Source: Dipteris shenzhenensis (taxonomy: Eukaryota; Polypodiophyta; Polypodiopsida; Gleicheniales). From it: 64,000 nt of DNA. Below, in pieces: positions 11,474-21,636 of the stretch. Location: the NCBI GenBank assembly GCA_047967505.1, contig CM106540.1; one strand, 5' to 3'. The stretch's first letter is position 1. The number at the start of each line of letters is the position of its first letter. The notes beneath the pieces were generated by a model. That model ran no database searches, was not told where the DNA came from, and saw nothing but the letters and a program-made list of their open reading frames with translations. The translations under genes were made by a program, and so were the position numbers.

Positions 11474-12271
11474 CTACCTGTAGTATCTGTCATTGATTGT
11501 AGGCTTTTCTGAATCTTTAGTAAGTTTCAAACTTTGTTCCATGGGAGTGGCTGCAATCTTGCAATTTGCCATATGAAACTTCTTCAGGAGACTGTCAACA
11601 TACTTGAGCTGACTCATGAATGTGCTATCTGAATCTCTCCAAAACTCAATTCCAAGACAATAGTGCATAAGTCCAAGATCTTTCATGTCAAACTCTGTAG
11701 ATAAGTCTTGTTTCAATTTTCTGATGAAGCTATCCTTGCTTCCTATCACAATCAGATCATCTACGTATAAAAGTGCAATAGTAATGTCTTCCCCTTGAAC
11801 TTTGTAGTAGAAAGTATGATCTGCATTGGACTTCATGTATCCCAGATCAGCAAAATACTTGTCAATTATGCTGTACCAACTTTTGGGTGCTTGTTTTAAG
11901 CTGTAGAGACTTTTCTTGAGATGGCAAACCTTATTCTCCTTTCTTGGTTTAACATAACCTACTGGTTGTTGCATGTAGACTTCCTCGTCTAGATAACCAT
12001 TGAGAAATGCATTCTTGACATCGAGCTGATACACATTCCATCTGCTGAGTGTCGCTAGTGATATCAAGAACCGTATGGAATCCATCTTTGCTACTGGAGC
12101 ATAAGTCTCATCATAGTCCTGACCATATTGTTGTGCAAATCCTTTTGCAACTAGTCTAGCTTTGTATCTTTGAATACTACCATCTGGATTGTACTTCACT
12201 TTGTATACCCATTTGTTTGCTATGGCCTTCTTTCTCCCTTCTTTCCTGGTGGAAGGTCGCATAATTCCCAA
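11474..12271 (-). pseudogene. Copia reverse transcriptase (265 intact codons)
   Basis: The longest intact piece of the element. It begins near KWVYKVKYNPDGSIQRYKAR, continues through LVAKGFAQQYGQDYDETYAP and LDVKNAFLNGYLDEEVYM, and carries the catalytic YVDD at 11756-11767. LGIEF and YVDSLLKKFHM follow. This is the family order for the RVT_2 domain. The frame ends at a TAG in NDRYYR*LIGSL, where copia elements have the conserved YRQLIGSL, so the stop replaces a Gln. The frame is shifted relative to the integrase segment upstream. The enzyme would copy element RNA into cDNA. Confidence 0.9.
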
Positions 12272-12364
12272 GTATTATTCTTATACAAAGCATCCATTTC
12301 TTCATTCATAGCAGTTTGCCAATCTGGCTTGTCTACTGTGTCTTCAAAGTACATTGGGTCATAA

Positions 12365-13900
12365 GAGCATAGTTGGTGGTTTCCGCCTGAATTGCTTTGC
12401 CTTTTTGAACATATGTTAATCTGGCTGGTGGTCTGCTTTCCCTAGTAGACCATCTGAGCTACTGTGGCTCTGCTTGGGGTGTTGCTGGCAATTCTTGCTC
12501 GTCTTCATTAACCTGTTCTATAGATGACTATGAAGTCGATGATTCTATCTCCTGTGTAGGTGAGGCTTTCCATTCTGATTCCTCATCAAAGATTACATCT
12601 CTGAAGATAATGACTTTGCGGTTGATGGGATCATACAATTTGTATGCTTTGCTTTCTTCACTGTAGCCAACCATGATGTATTTGCGTGAGTTTGCATCCA
12701 ATTCCCTGCGATGATCATCATGTATGTCAGCATATGCTATGCAACCAAATATGCAGAGATGCCCAATGTGTGGCTTGTGTCCAGTGAATGCTTCATAAGG
12801 AGTCATACCCTGCATCGGTTCAGTAGGAAGCTGATTAAGCAAATAGTTTGCTGTAGCTATTGCTTCTACCTAATACTGATTCGAAAGATACTTTTCACTA
12901 AGCATTGCTCTAGCACTGTTTACTAAAGTCCCATTCTTCCTTTCAACTCTTGCATTCTGCTGAGGAGTATCTGCACATGTGAATTGTCTTCGAATGCCAT
13001 GATTTTTGCAAAAATTCATGAATGCTGAAGACATATATTCACCTCCTCTATCTGATCTCATGACCTTGATCTTTTTGCGTGTCTGGTTTTCTACCATGGC
13101 TTTGAATTCTTAAAATCTAGAAAACACTTCAGATTTCTCTTTCAGAAAGTAGACCCAACAATATCTGCTGTAGTCGTTGATGAAAGTCAAGTAGTAAAGT
13201 GAACCATTAATGCTACGGGTCTGGGCATAACCCCATACATCTGTATGTATCAAATCAAGAATACCTCGTGCACGAGAGGTACTTCTAACAAAGTTGGTTC
13301 GCTTTTGTTTGCTGAAGTAGCATGCTTTGCAAACTTTTCCAAGAAACTGTAGCTTCGAAATCCCCATTGCCATATTCTAATTCCTGAGATCTAACAAGTA
13401 CTTGAAGTTGACATGACCATATCTCTTGTGCCATTTTGCAGATAGTGGCATTTGTTGCAGTTGAGCTGACATGGCATGCTTATCTCGTATAGCAGCTAAC
13501 ATTTTGTATAAGCATCCTTCCTTGACACCTTTTGCTACTAGCTGACATCTTTTGGATTTATCTCTGATAGTGCATTCATCACCGTCGAAGATGACTTTGT
13601 AATCGTGTTCCGTCATTTGACCTACTGACAAAAGGTTCTTGCTGAGCTTCGGAACATAGAGCACATCTTTCACCAATCCTTTCATACCAGTGAAATTGTT
13701 CATAAGAATAACACCTGTCCCTTGAACTGGATTCGATGTATTGTCTGCTGTGTAGATGGCATTCTTCTGTCCTTTTAATGGCTTCATTTCTGTGAACCAT
13801 TCTTGATGATTTGTCATATGAGATGATGCACCATTGTCGATATACCAAGGATCTTGTTCCACTTGGTTGACTTGATAGATGTAATCCTCTTTGGGATTAA
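12365..13900 (-). pseudogene. Copia protease-integrase region
   Basis: On the minus strand, in one constant frame broken only by single stops. The protease motif DNGASSHM lies at about 13838-13815, and the GAG-pre-integrase HKRYGHVNFKYL near 13430. Then come CKACYFSKQKR, the integrase core HTDVWG, the second catalytic segment RSDRGGEYMSS, and TPQQNARVERKN with the catalytic Glu. All three D,D,E residues are present. The C-terminal part reads through GYSEESKAYKLYDPINRK. Stops at about 13375, 13108, 12868, 12530 and 12465 are TAG or TAA and mostly fall where Gln (CAG/CAA) or Trp is expected. Protease would process the polyprotein; integrase would insert the cDNA. Confidence 0.88.
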
Positions 13901-13904
13901 AATC

Positions 13905-15046
13905 AGTGTCTGGTTACACACTGTATCAGTCTAATGCAATTCCTCACTTGCAAGAAACATATTTCCATGTTCATTTGCAAAATGACCGTGACTAGAATGT
14001 CCACCACGATGATTTCCTCTACCTCGAGAATTCCCTCGATTATTGCTGGATTGACTGCCTTGGTCGTACTGCTTCTTGCGACAATCTCTTTCATAGTGTC
14101 CAAACTTGTGACAGTAGTTGCACTGAATGTTTGACACATTGGTGGATGCATTCCCTCATCCTTGAAATCTTCCTCGATTGGAATGATTTCCTCTTTGCTG
14201 ATTCTGATGTTGCTGAGGATGATGCTGATGCTGATGTTGATGCTGACTTTGATTTTGTTGCTGATGATGACCACTTTTCTGATATGTTCTACCTCTGCCT
14301 TTGCCTCTGCCTCTGCTTTTGTCTGAAGCTGTGAATGCCTGATCATTAGAATGACCTTTATGTGCTCGAATGGCATGAGTCCCGAGTTCTTTACCAAGTA
14401 GGACTGACTGAAGTTCTTCTTACTGTTGGATGGCAATACTCTGGACTAGATTCTTGTATCCCTCTCCTAGTCCATTCAGAATGACTTGAACCATTTTTGC
14501 GGGGTACATAGTCTCTCCTGCTGTTGCAAGTTGATTGTTGTAGTCTTTTATGCGAAGTACATAAGCATGACCGGTTTCACTGCTGTTGTGAAAACTCTAG
14601 TTTATCTGGTTTCTCAAGGTGAGAATCCTAGATGTGTTCTTAGACTCGTAGAGAGTTGCGAACATATCCCATGCTTCTTTTGATGTCTTGACTGTGTTGA
14701 GCTATCCTAGCATGCCATCTTGCACATTTTGCTTGATCAAGTGATAGGCGTACTTGTCTTTCTTATCCCATTATGCTTGAGCTCGGGCAATGGCAGGATC
14801 GGCTACTGGTGCGAAAACTGTTTGTGTAGATGTAGATCTCATTGTAGATCCCATTGCTAGTGCTGTGATAACAGATGGAGTAGAGCTACTTGTGGTTGGA
14901 TTGTCCAATGGTCTAGGTGTAGACCCATCGACATACTCCCATTTGTCCTGAAGTACAAGAATGGTCTCCATTCGATATTTCCATGTACCGTAATTAGAGT
15001 TGTCTAACTTAGCAGATGCCTCCAGATTAAGGTTGCTAGTCGACAT
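13905..15046 (-). pseudogene. Copia gag (capsid/nucleocapsid), broken
   Basis: It starts at 15046 with KLDNSNYGTWKYRMETIL, the typical copia gag N-terminus (UBN2-like). It continues past a TAA at about 14768 through KTSKEAWDMFATLYESKN and a capsid-like segment, then a Gln/His-rich stretch at 14200-14310 (CAGCAT-type repeats) and an Arg/Gly-rich stretch. The zinc knuckle CNYCHKFGHYERDC (C-x2-C-x4-H-x4-C) is complete at 14122-14081. At least five stops interrupt it. Gag would package element RNA into virus-like particles. Confidence 0.85.
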
Positions 15047-17550
15047 GATGCAAGAAATGTACTCAAAAGTGTCGTGAAAATCTATGTATGAATCAACTGC
15101 AAATACACTGACTATGCCAAGTGAAATCTCTGTACCGTCGGTGAAGATAGAACTACAATATATAAAATCTAATCTGTATTACAAGGCTTGTGGCAATGAT
15201 GCCGAGAATAGCCAAGAGGCTTTACAAGGCTGAAATGATGTGCACAATGCCGTGAAATAGCCGAATAGGCTTTACAATGGTGGCATGTGTGTGAAAAATC
15301 AAATGCTATCTGCCCACTGAAACAATCTACAATGCCTCTGTACTCTCTGAAGTCTGCTCACTGAACTGATGAATGTAAGGTTTCAGGTAATGTAATGATG
15401 TGAAACCGTATGTGAGCATATGGACTGACTCCGAGTAGGTACTAGTTGGGAATTTCGGGCATGGCTTAGATTGGCAACTTGGGAAAATTCAGAGCATCTC
15501 TTTTATGGCGATCTAGTCTACTCTGATCTAGATCTATACCAACTGTCGATTGATGAAAGAATAGCAAATAATTCCTTTTCTTTTGTTCCTTTTAAGTGCT
15601 GGGTTAGATGCGTCGATGTAGAGGCAAATGTGCGTGAAGGAAGTGGTTTTGTCGACGAGGCCCAAATGTGAGTGTAACTTGTGTCCAAATGTGCGTGTGA
15701 TGGGACGAGCATGTAGAGCACGAAAAAACGAGTGACTTTCCTTTTTGGAGCGCCCTTAAATTCTTCTTGGATCAAGAGATACGACTTGATCTAGGTGGAG
15801 GGGCAAAAGGAGTGCAAATGTGCTCAATGATGATGTGTCACTATGAGTCACATGCAGTGATGATGTGGCATTGTGCCTAGCAAGAGGTGTGCCAGTGGAG
15901 CCCTGTGCTAAGGTGGCAGGAGTGGTCACATGCAATGACTGTGAAGAGGTAACTGTGCCTGCAGGGGTCAGTGCTGACTGGACAGTTGAGGTGGCACTAC
16001 TGAGGTGGCACAGATGATGATGTCAGCAAGGTGACATGGCAATGATGATGTGGTAGGATGATGTGTCGTGATAACGTGGCAAGATGATGTGTCTTGATGA
16101 TGTGGCTACCACGTGGCAAGTGATGTGGCAAATAGGATGAGGGTTGATGATGTGGTAGTCGATTGCCATGTGTCAGGATAATGTGGTGACGTGGCACATT
16201 GAGCGAGGGCAATGATGTGGCAGATAAGGTTTGCCACGTGGTAGACAATGGTCCTGGTCTAGGGGTGGCCAAAATCGTGTTGCCGGTTGGAGCTCTGTTG
16301 AGAGGCTATGAGCGGCTATTTGCGGCTGCCTGTCGTGTCAGAGTGTGGGCTCATTGCTTTGCAAGAGAAGTCTCGTCGGATGCAGGAGCGCTGTCGTTGC
16401 AGGTAGTTGAGGAAGTCCGAGCTGGCGGAGCTACGTGATGGCTCGTTTGTAGTCGTGGGCTCTTTGGTTGTCGAGGATTTGGAGGAGAGGCTTGGCTGGA
16501 TTCAGCCGTTGGTGGAGTGAGGCTGCCGACGGAGGTGTTGGAGGCATTGTATTGGATGGAGAGTGTCTATCGATGGAGGTTGCTAGAGCTTAGGTTGGCA
16601 GAGCTGAGCCGCTGTCTAGCCTTTGTGAGCCACTGGACGATGGAGAGGCTTATGGAGCCTTAGAGATATCCGTGAGGCACTGTTGTAATGTTCCGTCACT
16701 GGTTGCACATGCGAGGAGGAGGCAACCTTGGAGCTAGTGGGTCACGTAGGAGCCACCGTTGGTCGTTGATGCCAACCAGTCCTTCAATATGAGCTGCTCA
16801 CGGTCACTTGGCTCTACTACAGCCGTGTTGGAGGCGTGAGGTTCCGTGAGGCTCTACAGTCATTGGCAAGCCGGCATGTCATGCAGGTTGTGTGTGCTCG
16901 TGAGGCACATCAGTTGGCAGAGAGTCGACCATCGGTAAGTGTTGAAGGCTAGAGCTGTCAGGTGGACGTTCGTAGGCAGAGTTTTGGAGATGGCCAAAGA
17001 GTTTGAGCAGCTTCGACGTTGCATGCGTTACGTGCTGGAAATGCCATCGAGGGCGTTGCTGTGGAAGAGCCGTATGGCGCTAGAGGTTATTGGCGGTTGA
17101 AGAGGGTGGAGCAAACTATGAAGGAGCGCGTTGCTCATTGGAGAGGCTTGGAGGTCCGTCAGGAGACACATCACTATAGCTTGGAAGGCCTTGCAAAGGC
17201 TTCCGGTTTTCTAAGAAGAACTCGGCCGTCCGTATGAGCTTTAGGAGGCCGTGAGCTGCCAAGCTGTAGAAGCTTGCTGTTGAGGTCACCTTGGAAGCTT
17301 GATCTCTCTGGCTGGAGTTCTTCCACAAGCTTGTTGTAGAACAGTTGGAGGACTCTCTTTTTCCCTCAACTTCTCTCTCTCAAACGAAGCTCTCAAACGA
17401 AGAATAGTAGACGGAAACTTTCTCTCTCAATAACATGAATCGATGAAAATTCTCTCAACGGAAGAAACTCACAATCGCTCAAGAGAACTCTCAATCTCAC
17501 AATCTTTCTCACACTCTCAAGAATCACAATGCCTCAGCGGAAGGCAAGGG
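15047..17550 (-). other. 2.5-kb GC-rich copia leader with G-box/ABRE-like motifs
   Basis: The interval lies between the primer-binding site and the gag start and has no recognisable coding domain in either orientation. Its composition is clearly more GC-rich than the surroundings, especially 16240-17330. Between 15820 and 16250 the motif TGATGTGGCA and variants recur many times, together with ACGTGGC cores at 16074-16080, 16111-16117 and 16190-16195 and a CCACGTGG at 16234-16241. ACGTGGC is the core of plant ABRE/G-box elements. Copia leaders are normally much shorter, so part may be captured or inserted sequence. Short open frames here have no family resemblance. Confidence 0.7.
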
Positions 17551-17563
17551 AGCTCTGATACCA
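17551..17563 (-). promoter_or_regulatory. Primer-binding site (initiator tRNA-Met)
   Basis: The minus strand reads TGGTATCAGAGCT directly after the 5' LTR. Its first twelve bases complement the 3' end of plant initiator tRNA-Met, the usual copia primer. Confidence 0.9.
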
Positions 17564-17820
17564 TGACAAAATATGAAGAGGGGAGAGAAGAAGAGTGGAG
17601 ATGAGGAGAGAGGGCACAGCTAGAGAGCACACCACAAATGACTAATTGTACACTAGATTTAGTTGAAAAAATAGAATATATACAAACCCATTGAGGGTTA
17701 GGGTTAGGGGATCTAACCCTTTCCTTTATAGCACTCTATAAGGTTAGTGCTATGCACATATGATCACGTGATGGTGCTATGCACACATGATCACATGATG
17801 TTGAGCGTGAACTCTCAACA
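17564..17820 (-). repeat. 5' LTR of copia element
   Basis: 257 bp, the same length as the left LTR. Five mismatches are visible by eye (four transitions and one transversion; the latter changes the first telomere-like unit from TTTAGGG to TTGAGGG). It would carry the element promoter reading leftward. Confidence 0.93.
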
Positions 17821-17825
17821 ATCCC
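17821..17825. repeat. Target site duplication ATCCC (right)
   Basis: Identical to 10448-10452 and directly abuts the right LTR. Confidence 0.9.
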
Positions 17826-19520
17826 AATGATCGCAAGGGTCCAAAATACCCTCAATTGCCTTAGACCACGCCATCTCCACTGGCTGTTTGAATCCTTGAC
17901 AATTAAGCAGATTCACATTGAAGTTGAAAGGAATATCTCTAGACTTATCAACTTGGAAAGGCAGTGTAAACCTCCACAAAATGGTTAAATCATTAGACAA
18001 AGAAGAAGAATATATATACTTTCCCCCCAAGGGGCCTTGGCATTCTCCCCCCTCACCAAATGCTCAATGTTACCAACTTGAAAATCATTGCCACTCATCT
18101 TATTATTCCAGGTGGATCCCCATAGCCCCTCACGATCAAGTTCACACCAGGCAACCAGGTCCAAGGAAACACACATCCCCTCGAGGCCTCCCTTTTAGCA
18201 CTTAACATTGGTTGCTTATTACTATGGGATCTATTCGTCTCCATCATTGTCATGTTCTAGTCTCTACATAGCAACCACCGAGAACCAAATAGCTATTTGT
18301 TTAGGAAACCCCAACAATGACTCTGTTCCCCTGTACCATTTGAGGCATATTGAATAAGGACCTGAAAGGCCTTTAAGGCATTTACTTTTACTTCCACACC
18401 TCAAAATCTTAGACTAACTCTCTAGTAACAAACTGACTTCTAAAAACAATGGCCATCCCACCCTGACCATGGACAGGACAATTGACCTATATAGAAACAC
18501 CCAACCTATGAAACAATGGCACAAAAAGTCCAACTCCCCACACTTGATTTCTTGAAACACCACAATACTTGGATGGAACCACCTTACTATCTTCAGACGT
18601 CTCAACTGTTTCTCAGAACTTCAACAACCTTGTAGATGAATGACCACCCTAGTCCGAGACAGAGACGGCCCTTGACCTACCTCATTGCTTAGACAAAAAT
18701 CTCTATGCATCCCTTAAAAAGTTAAAATGATTTTCCTTACCCCCTCTGATTTGACGAGCTGCATCCTTAATCTGTTTGGGAATAGATTGAGATGCACATC
18801 AATCGTTGGTAGCAACCAGTTCTTTGAGGGGCTTCCAAGATTCTTTGTCCCCATGAGATCTTTTCATATGATTTATGTCAGGGAGATCCACATCCAACAC
18901 TCCTTGAGAGACAGTCCTTGAATCCTGAGGTTTTTGTACAGCATACATCTCTAAACTGTCTTTCTATTCACTGCCACCGCCTCGCCTTGGTCCAGAACCT
19001 TCTCCCCATTGATATCCTGCATAGTGCCACTTAACGAGGGATCCTTTGCTTTCCCCCCTCCGATTTACTTTTTCGTCAAACAGTCTTCCAACCCTCTTCA
19101 CCTTTGCCTGGACCGACTCGGGCAGCTTCATTTTGCCCATTCTAAATCAACAAAGCCCCCAACTTTGCCTTGTGCAACTCCCAACCCTTCTCCACTTGAC
19201 TCGTTGGTGCCACATCTTCTTTCTTAGGACCCTCCTTGAGATTATTCTCCATTGCAAGGGATCGCGGACCCAAACTTAACTTGCTAATTTTGATCTCCAT
19301 GAAATCGGGAATTTCTTGAGCTCTCAGTCCCATAAAGATATCTACTCTCGTTTCGGTCCAAAATTGTTCTAGCTGAAGGAGGGATAAGCAAAACCCTACC
19401 AAGAATGCATGCAATGGCATCCAATAAATCTCCCTGCAACTGAGGGCAAATTAGGAAAATGAACCCATATGGACACTCGTGATATAGAAACATATCACGC
19501 TAAATGATGGTGTCCAAGGA
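17821..19520 (-). mobile_element. Decayed LINE, 5' part (ORF1 and endonuclease pieces)
   Basis: Minus strand. At 18414-18605 the frame reads RLKIVRWFHPSIVVFQEIKC, like the start of the plant LINE AP-endonuclease (the P-x-I-V-x-L/F-Q-E-x-K block that places the catalytic Glu). At 19284-19493 the segment YGFIFLICPQLQGDLLDAIA, followed by CILG, resembles the DUF4283-type ORF1 of plant LINEs, with a frameshift into 19142-19420. The order ORF1 then endonuclease on the minus strand fits one element that continues at 10452 on the far side of the copia insertion. No RT core was recognised between the two parts, so it was probably already deleted. Confidence 0.5.
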
Positions 19521-19683
19521 ATAACCAGAACTGCTGCTCCATTGTACCAAAAAAATCTCCCAACTAGTTCATTACGCAATGTTTATGAAATGCACCAACT
19601 ATATTCTCGATCCAAATCATTTTAAATTTCGAAGATAATCTTTAAAAGTATGCTCTCACAGTCATAGTTCCAAATATACAACA

Positions 19684-20260
19684 ATGATACATGTAGATTT
19701 CAAATACCTTCGAGTTTCAGGTCCATTTCTTGTACATTGTGCGCATGTGCACACGTGTGTGTATATGTGTGAGATATGCATGCATGCATATATGTACGTA
19801 TGTACATTTGTATGTATGTGTGTGCATGCATTGTGTGTGTTCTTGCTCACCATACAAAATATCTTGATGATTGTGCGTGTGTGTCTTGCTCACCATACAC
19901 TATATTTTTGCACTAACACGTTAATTTATCTATGTCCATGTGCATGCGTGTTGGGGGGTGGCAAACTCTCATCTCAATTTCGTGTATCTTGGAGATTTCT
20001 TTATTTAATAATCTTAGTTGAAGATTAATCTCCCAAAACATAAATCTCCTTGGTATCTATCTTCTAAATGTGTACTATGTACATGAAGCCCACCATTTGT
20101 GATTTCTTCATGGCATGAACCCCACCAAAATTCAAAATTGCTTTCTTTCTTGATTACACTATTAATGTACATGTGTGTGTGTGCGTGTGTGCATGCACGT
20201 ATGTGTGATGAGTGTCTTGCTCACCATAGCCAATATTTTATGATTGTGTGCACTAGAAGT
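19684..20260. repeat. TG-rich repeats with recurring TTGCTCACCATA
   Basis: GT/GTAT-rich tracts (19740-19830, 19871-19883, 20165-20205) alternate with the phrase TTGCTCACCATA at about 19849, 19890 and 20217, followed each time by an AATAT-type segment and a GATTGTG or similar. This looks like an irregular tandem array. No coding potential is evident; the open frames here are Tyr/Cys/Val/His repeats. 20260-20440 shows nothing further. Confidence 0.55.
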
Positions 20261-20448
20261 TGGCCAAATGGAATTATAACATAGAAGTTGCCCAAATGGA
20301 ATTACGACATAGGAGTTGTGTACCAAAATATTTTGGAACGAACTTGGACAAAAGCTTTGAACATGGGGGGGAAAAAGAAGAATCAAGAATCAAGTTTATT
20401 CCATGGAGAGATGGAGTGATTGAAAATATGTTTGCTCCCCAAAAAAAA

Positions 20449-21130
20449 GAGAAGAAGAGTCAAGAGTACAAGTGAAGCGAAGCAATGGAAGGTTAGAATT
20501 ACGAAGCAAGCTGGCACGTTGCTAGTGTTTCTTTTTCTTTTATATTTTCTTTGCATTTTTTGTTTTGGGGCAGGGTGTGTGTGTTGCAGTTCATAGAGAT
20601 TTGGTGTCTCAATCGAAGTGAGGGGGGGTTGCGAGACGTGTGGAGGGGACAAGGTGTTGTCTTTTAGGTGGGGGATATACAACGAAATTTCAGACTGTCA
20701 ACAAGTGACAAGGATGCCCCTTAGAAACTAGCCCCCTCCTTTCTTCCATTCTCTTCTTCAGGCACAAGAGAGGTGGTGATGATACATGTTGAAGAAGAAG
20801 GGGGGGGGGGGGGATGGTTGCTGGGATGAAGGATACTAGTATAAATTGGCCGCCGGAGAAGAAGAAGAGAGACGAGGAGTACAAGTGAAGCGAGCAATGG
20901 AGAGTTCGAATAACGAAGCAAGCTAGAACCGATGTTTCTTATTTGTATATATGTATATTTAAATTAAATTTTTTTTTTGGGGGGTGAGACCGGAGTCTAG
21001 GGGGTGGTGCGAGAGGACATTGAGATACAAGGATAGAGCGGTGATGATGATATAGAAGGGGGGGGGCGGGGGGGGGGGTCCGGTGATGGCTGCTGGGATG
21101 AAGGATACTACTATAAATTGGCTGCTGGAA
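20449..21130 (+). promoter_or_regulatory. Duplicated upstream block with two TATA-like boxes
   Basis: Two phrase pairs recur. One is ACAAGTGAAGCG(A)AGCAATGG...GAAGCAAGCT at 20469 and 20881. The other is GCTGGGATGAAGGATACTA followed by TATAAATTGG at 20820-20849 and 21092-21121. The TATAAATT boxes lie at 20840-20847 and 21112-21119. The second is about 520 bases before the start codon of the membrane-protein gene, so it is the better core promoter candidate. G-runs at about 20803-20812 and 21059-21079 flank the copies. A promoter role is inferred from position only. Confidence 0.4.
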
Positions 21131-21379
21131 TGAGGGGGACTACTAAATTTAGGGGAGGCCCAAATTTAGGGGGTGGGTTGGCATGTCGGATCTACCAGTT
21201 AATTGTCGGCTACAAAAATCTCCAATCTCAAGAGCGCCCAAAAAAATATCCCAAGGAGCCGCCGTAATCGAAGTAATCATGACCCATGAATCCGTCGATG
21301 GGGACACATCCTCTTTTCAATTCGCGCGCAACTCTTATTTACTTCTTCCCTTCACTCTTCACACTTTCTCCCTCACTCC

Positions 21380-21510
21380 CTTCATTTCCTTACGTACACT
21401 GCTCTCAGCTCTGCTCTCTCTCTCTCAGCTCAGCTCAGCTCATCTCACTCTCCTCCGATCATCATCCTCCCCTCCTCTCCTCAGCCCACCACATCACCGA
21501 AACCCAGTGA
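21380..21510 (+). promoter_or_regulatory. CT-rich 5' leader tract
   Basis: A C/T-rich stretch with CTCTCTCTCTCT and three CAGCT repeats precedes the start codon. Such Y-rich tracts are common near plant transcription starts and in 5' UTRs. Short upstream frames follow: 21568-21621 (17 codons), 21603-21617 and one starting at 21618 that overlaps the main frame. Confidence 0.35.
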
Positions 21511-21636
21511 CGGAGTGAACTTTGCTCAGCTTCTCCACACTCCCTCTGAACCTCAAATCTCTCAAAAATGCGCCTCCCCAGTTGTTATCCACACTACCCA
21601 TTATGCCCACTTCTTGAATGACCATCGCTTTAGCTC

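Larger units (their letters stand above)
10453..17820 (-). mobile_element. Nearly complete Ty1/copia retrotransposon
   Basis: A 7368-bp element on the minus strand. It has two 257-bp LTRs, a 5-bp target duplication, a tRNA-iMet primer-binding site, a polypurine tract, a long leader, gag with a zinc knuckle, then protease, integrase, reverse transcriptase and RNase H in copia order. The LTRs differ at only five positions by my hand comparison, so insertion is fairly recent. All proteins are broken by stops and a few frameshifts, so it is non-autonomous now. It sits inside an older LINE of the same orientation. Confidence 0.93.

Noticed and set aside
10798-15046. TAG read as Gln (altered genetic code or stop readthrough), because many copia stops fall on Gln positions
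   Set aside because: The intact host gene at 21637-32882 has 1250 codons without a single in-frame TAG, TAA or TGA, and the copia copies also carry TAA and TGA stops and frameshifts. C-to-T decay of methylated CAG explains the pattern.
16199-17237. Host gene on the + strand in the copia leader (GC-rich open frames)
   Set aside because: Frames are at most 79 codons, have no recognisable motif and lie antisense inside the element leader.
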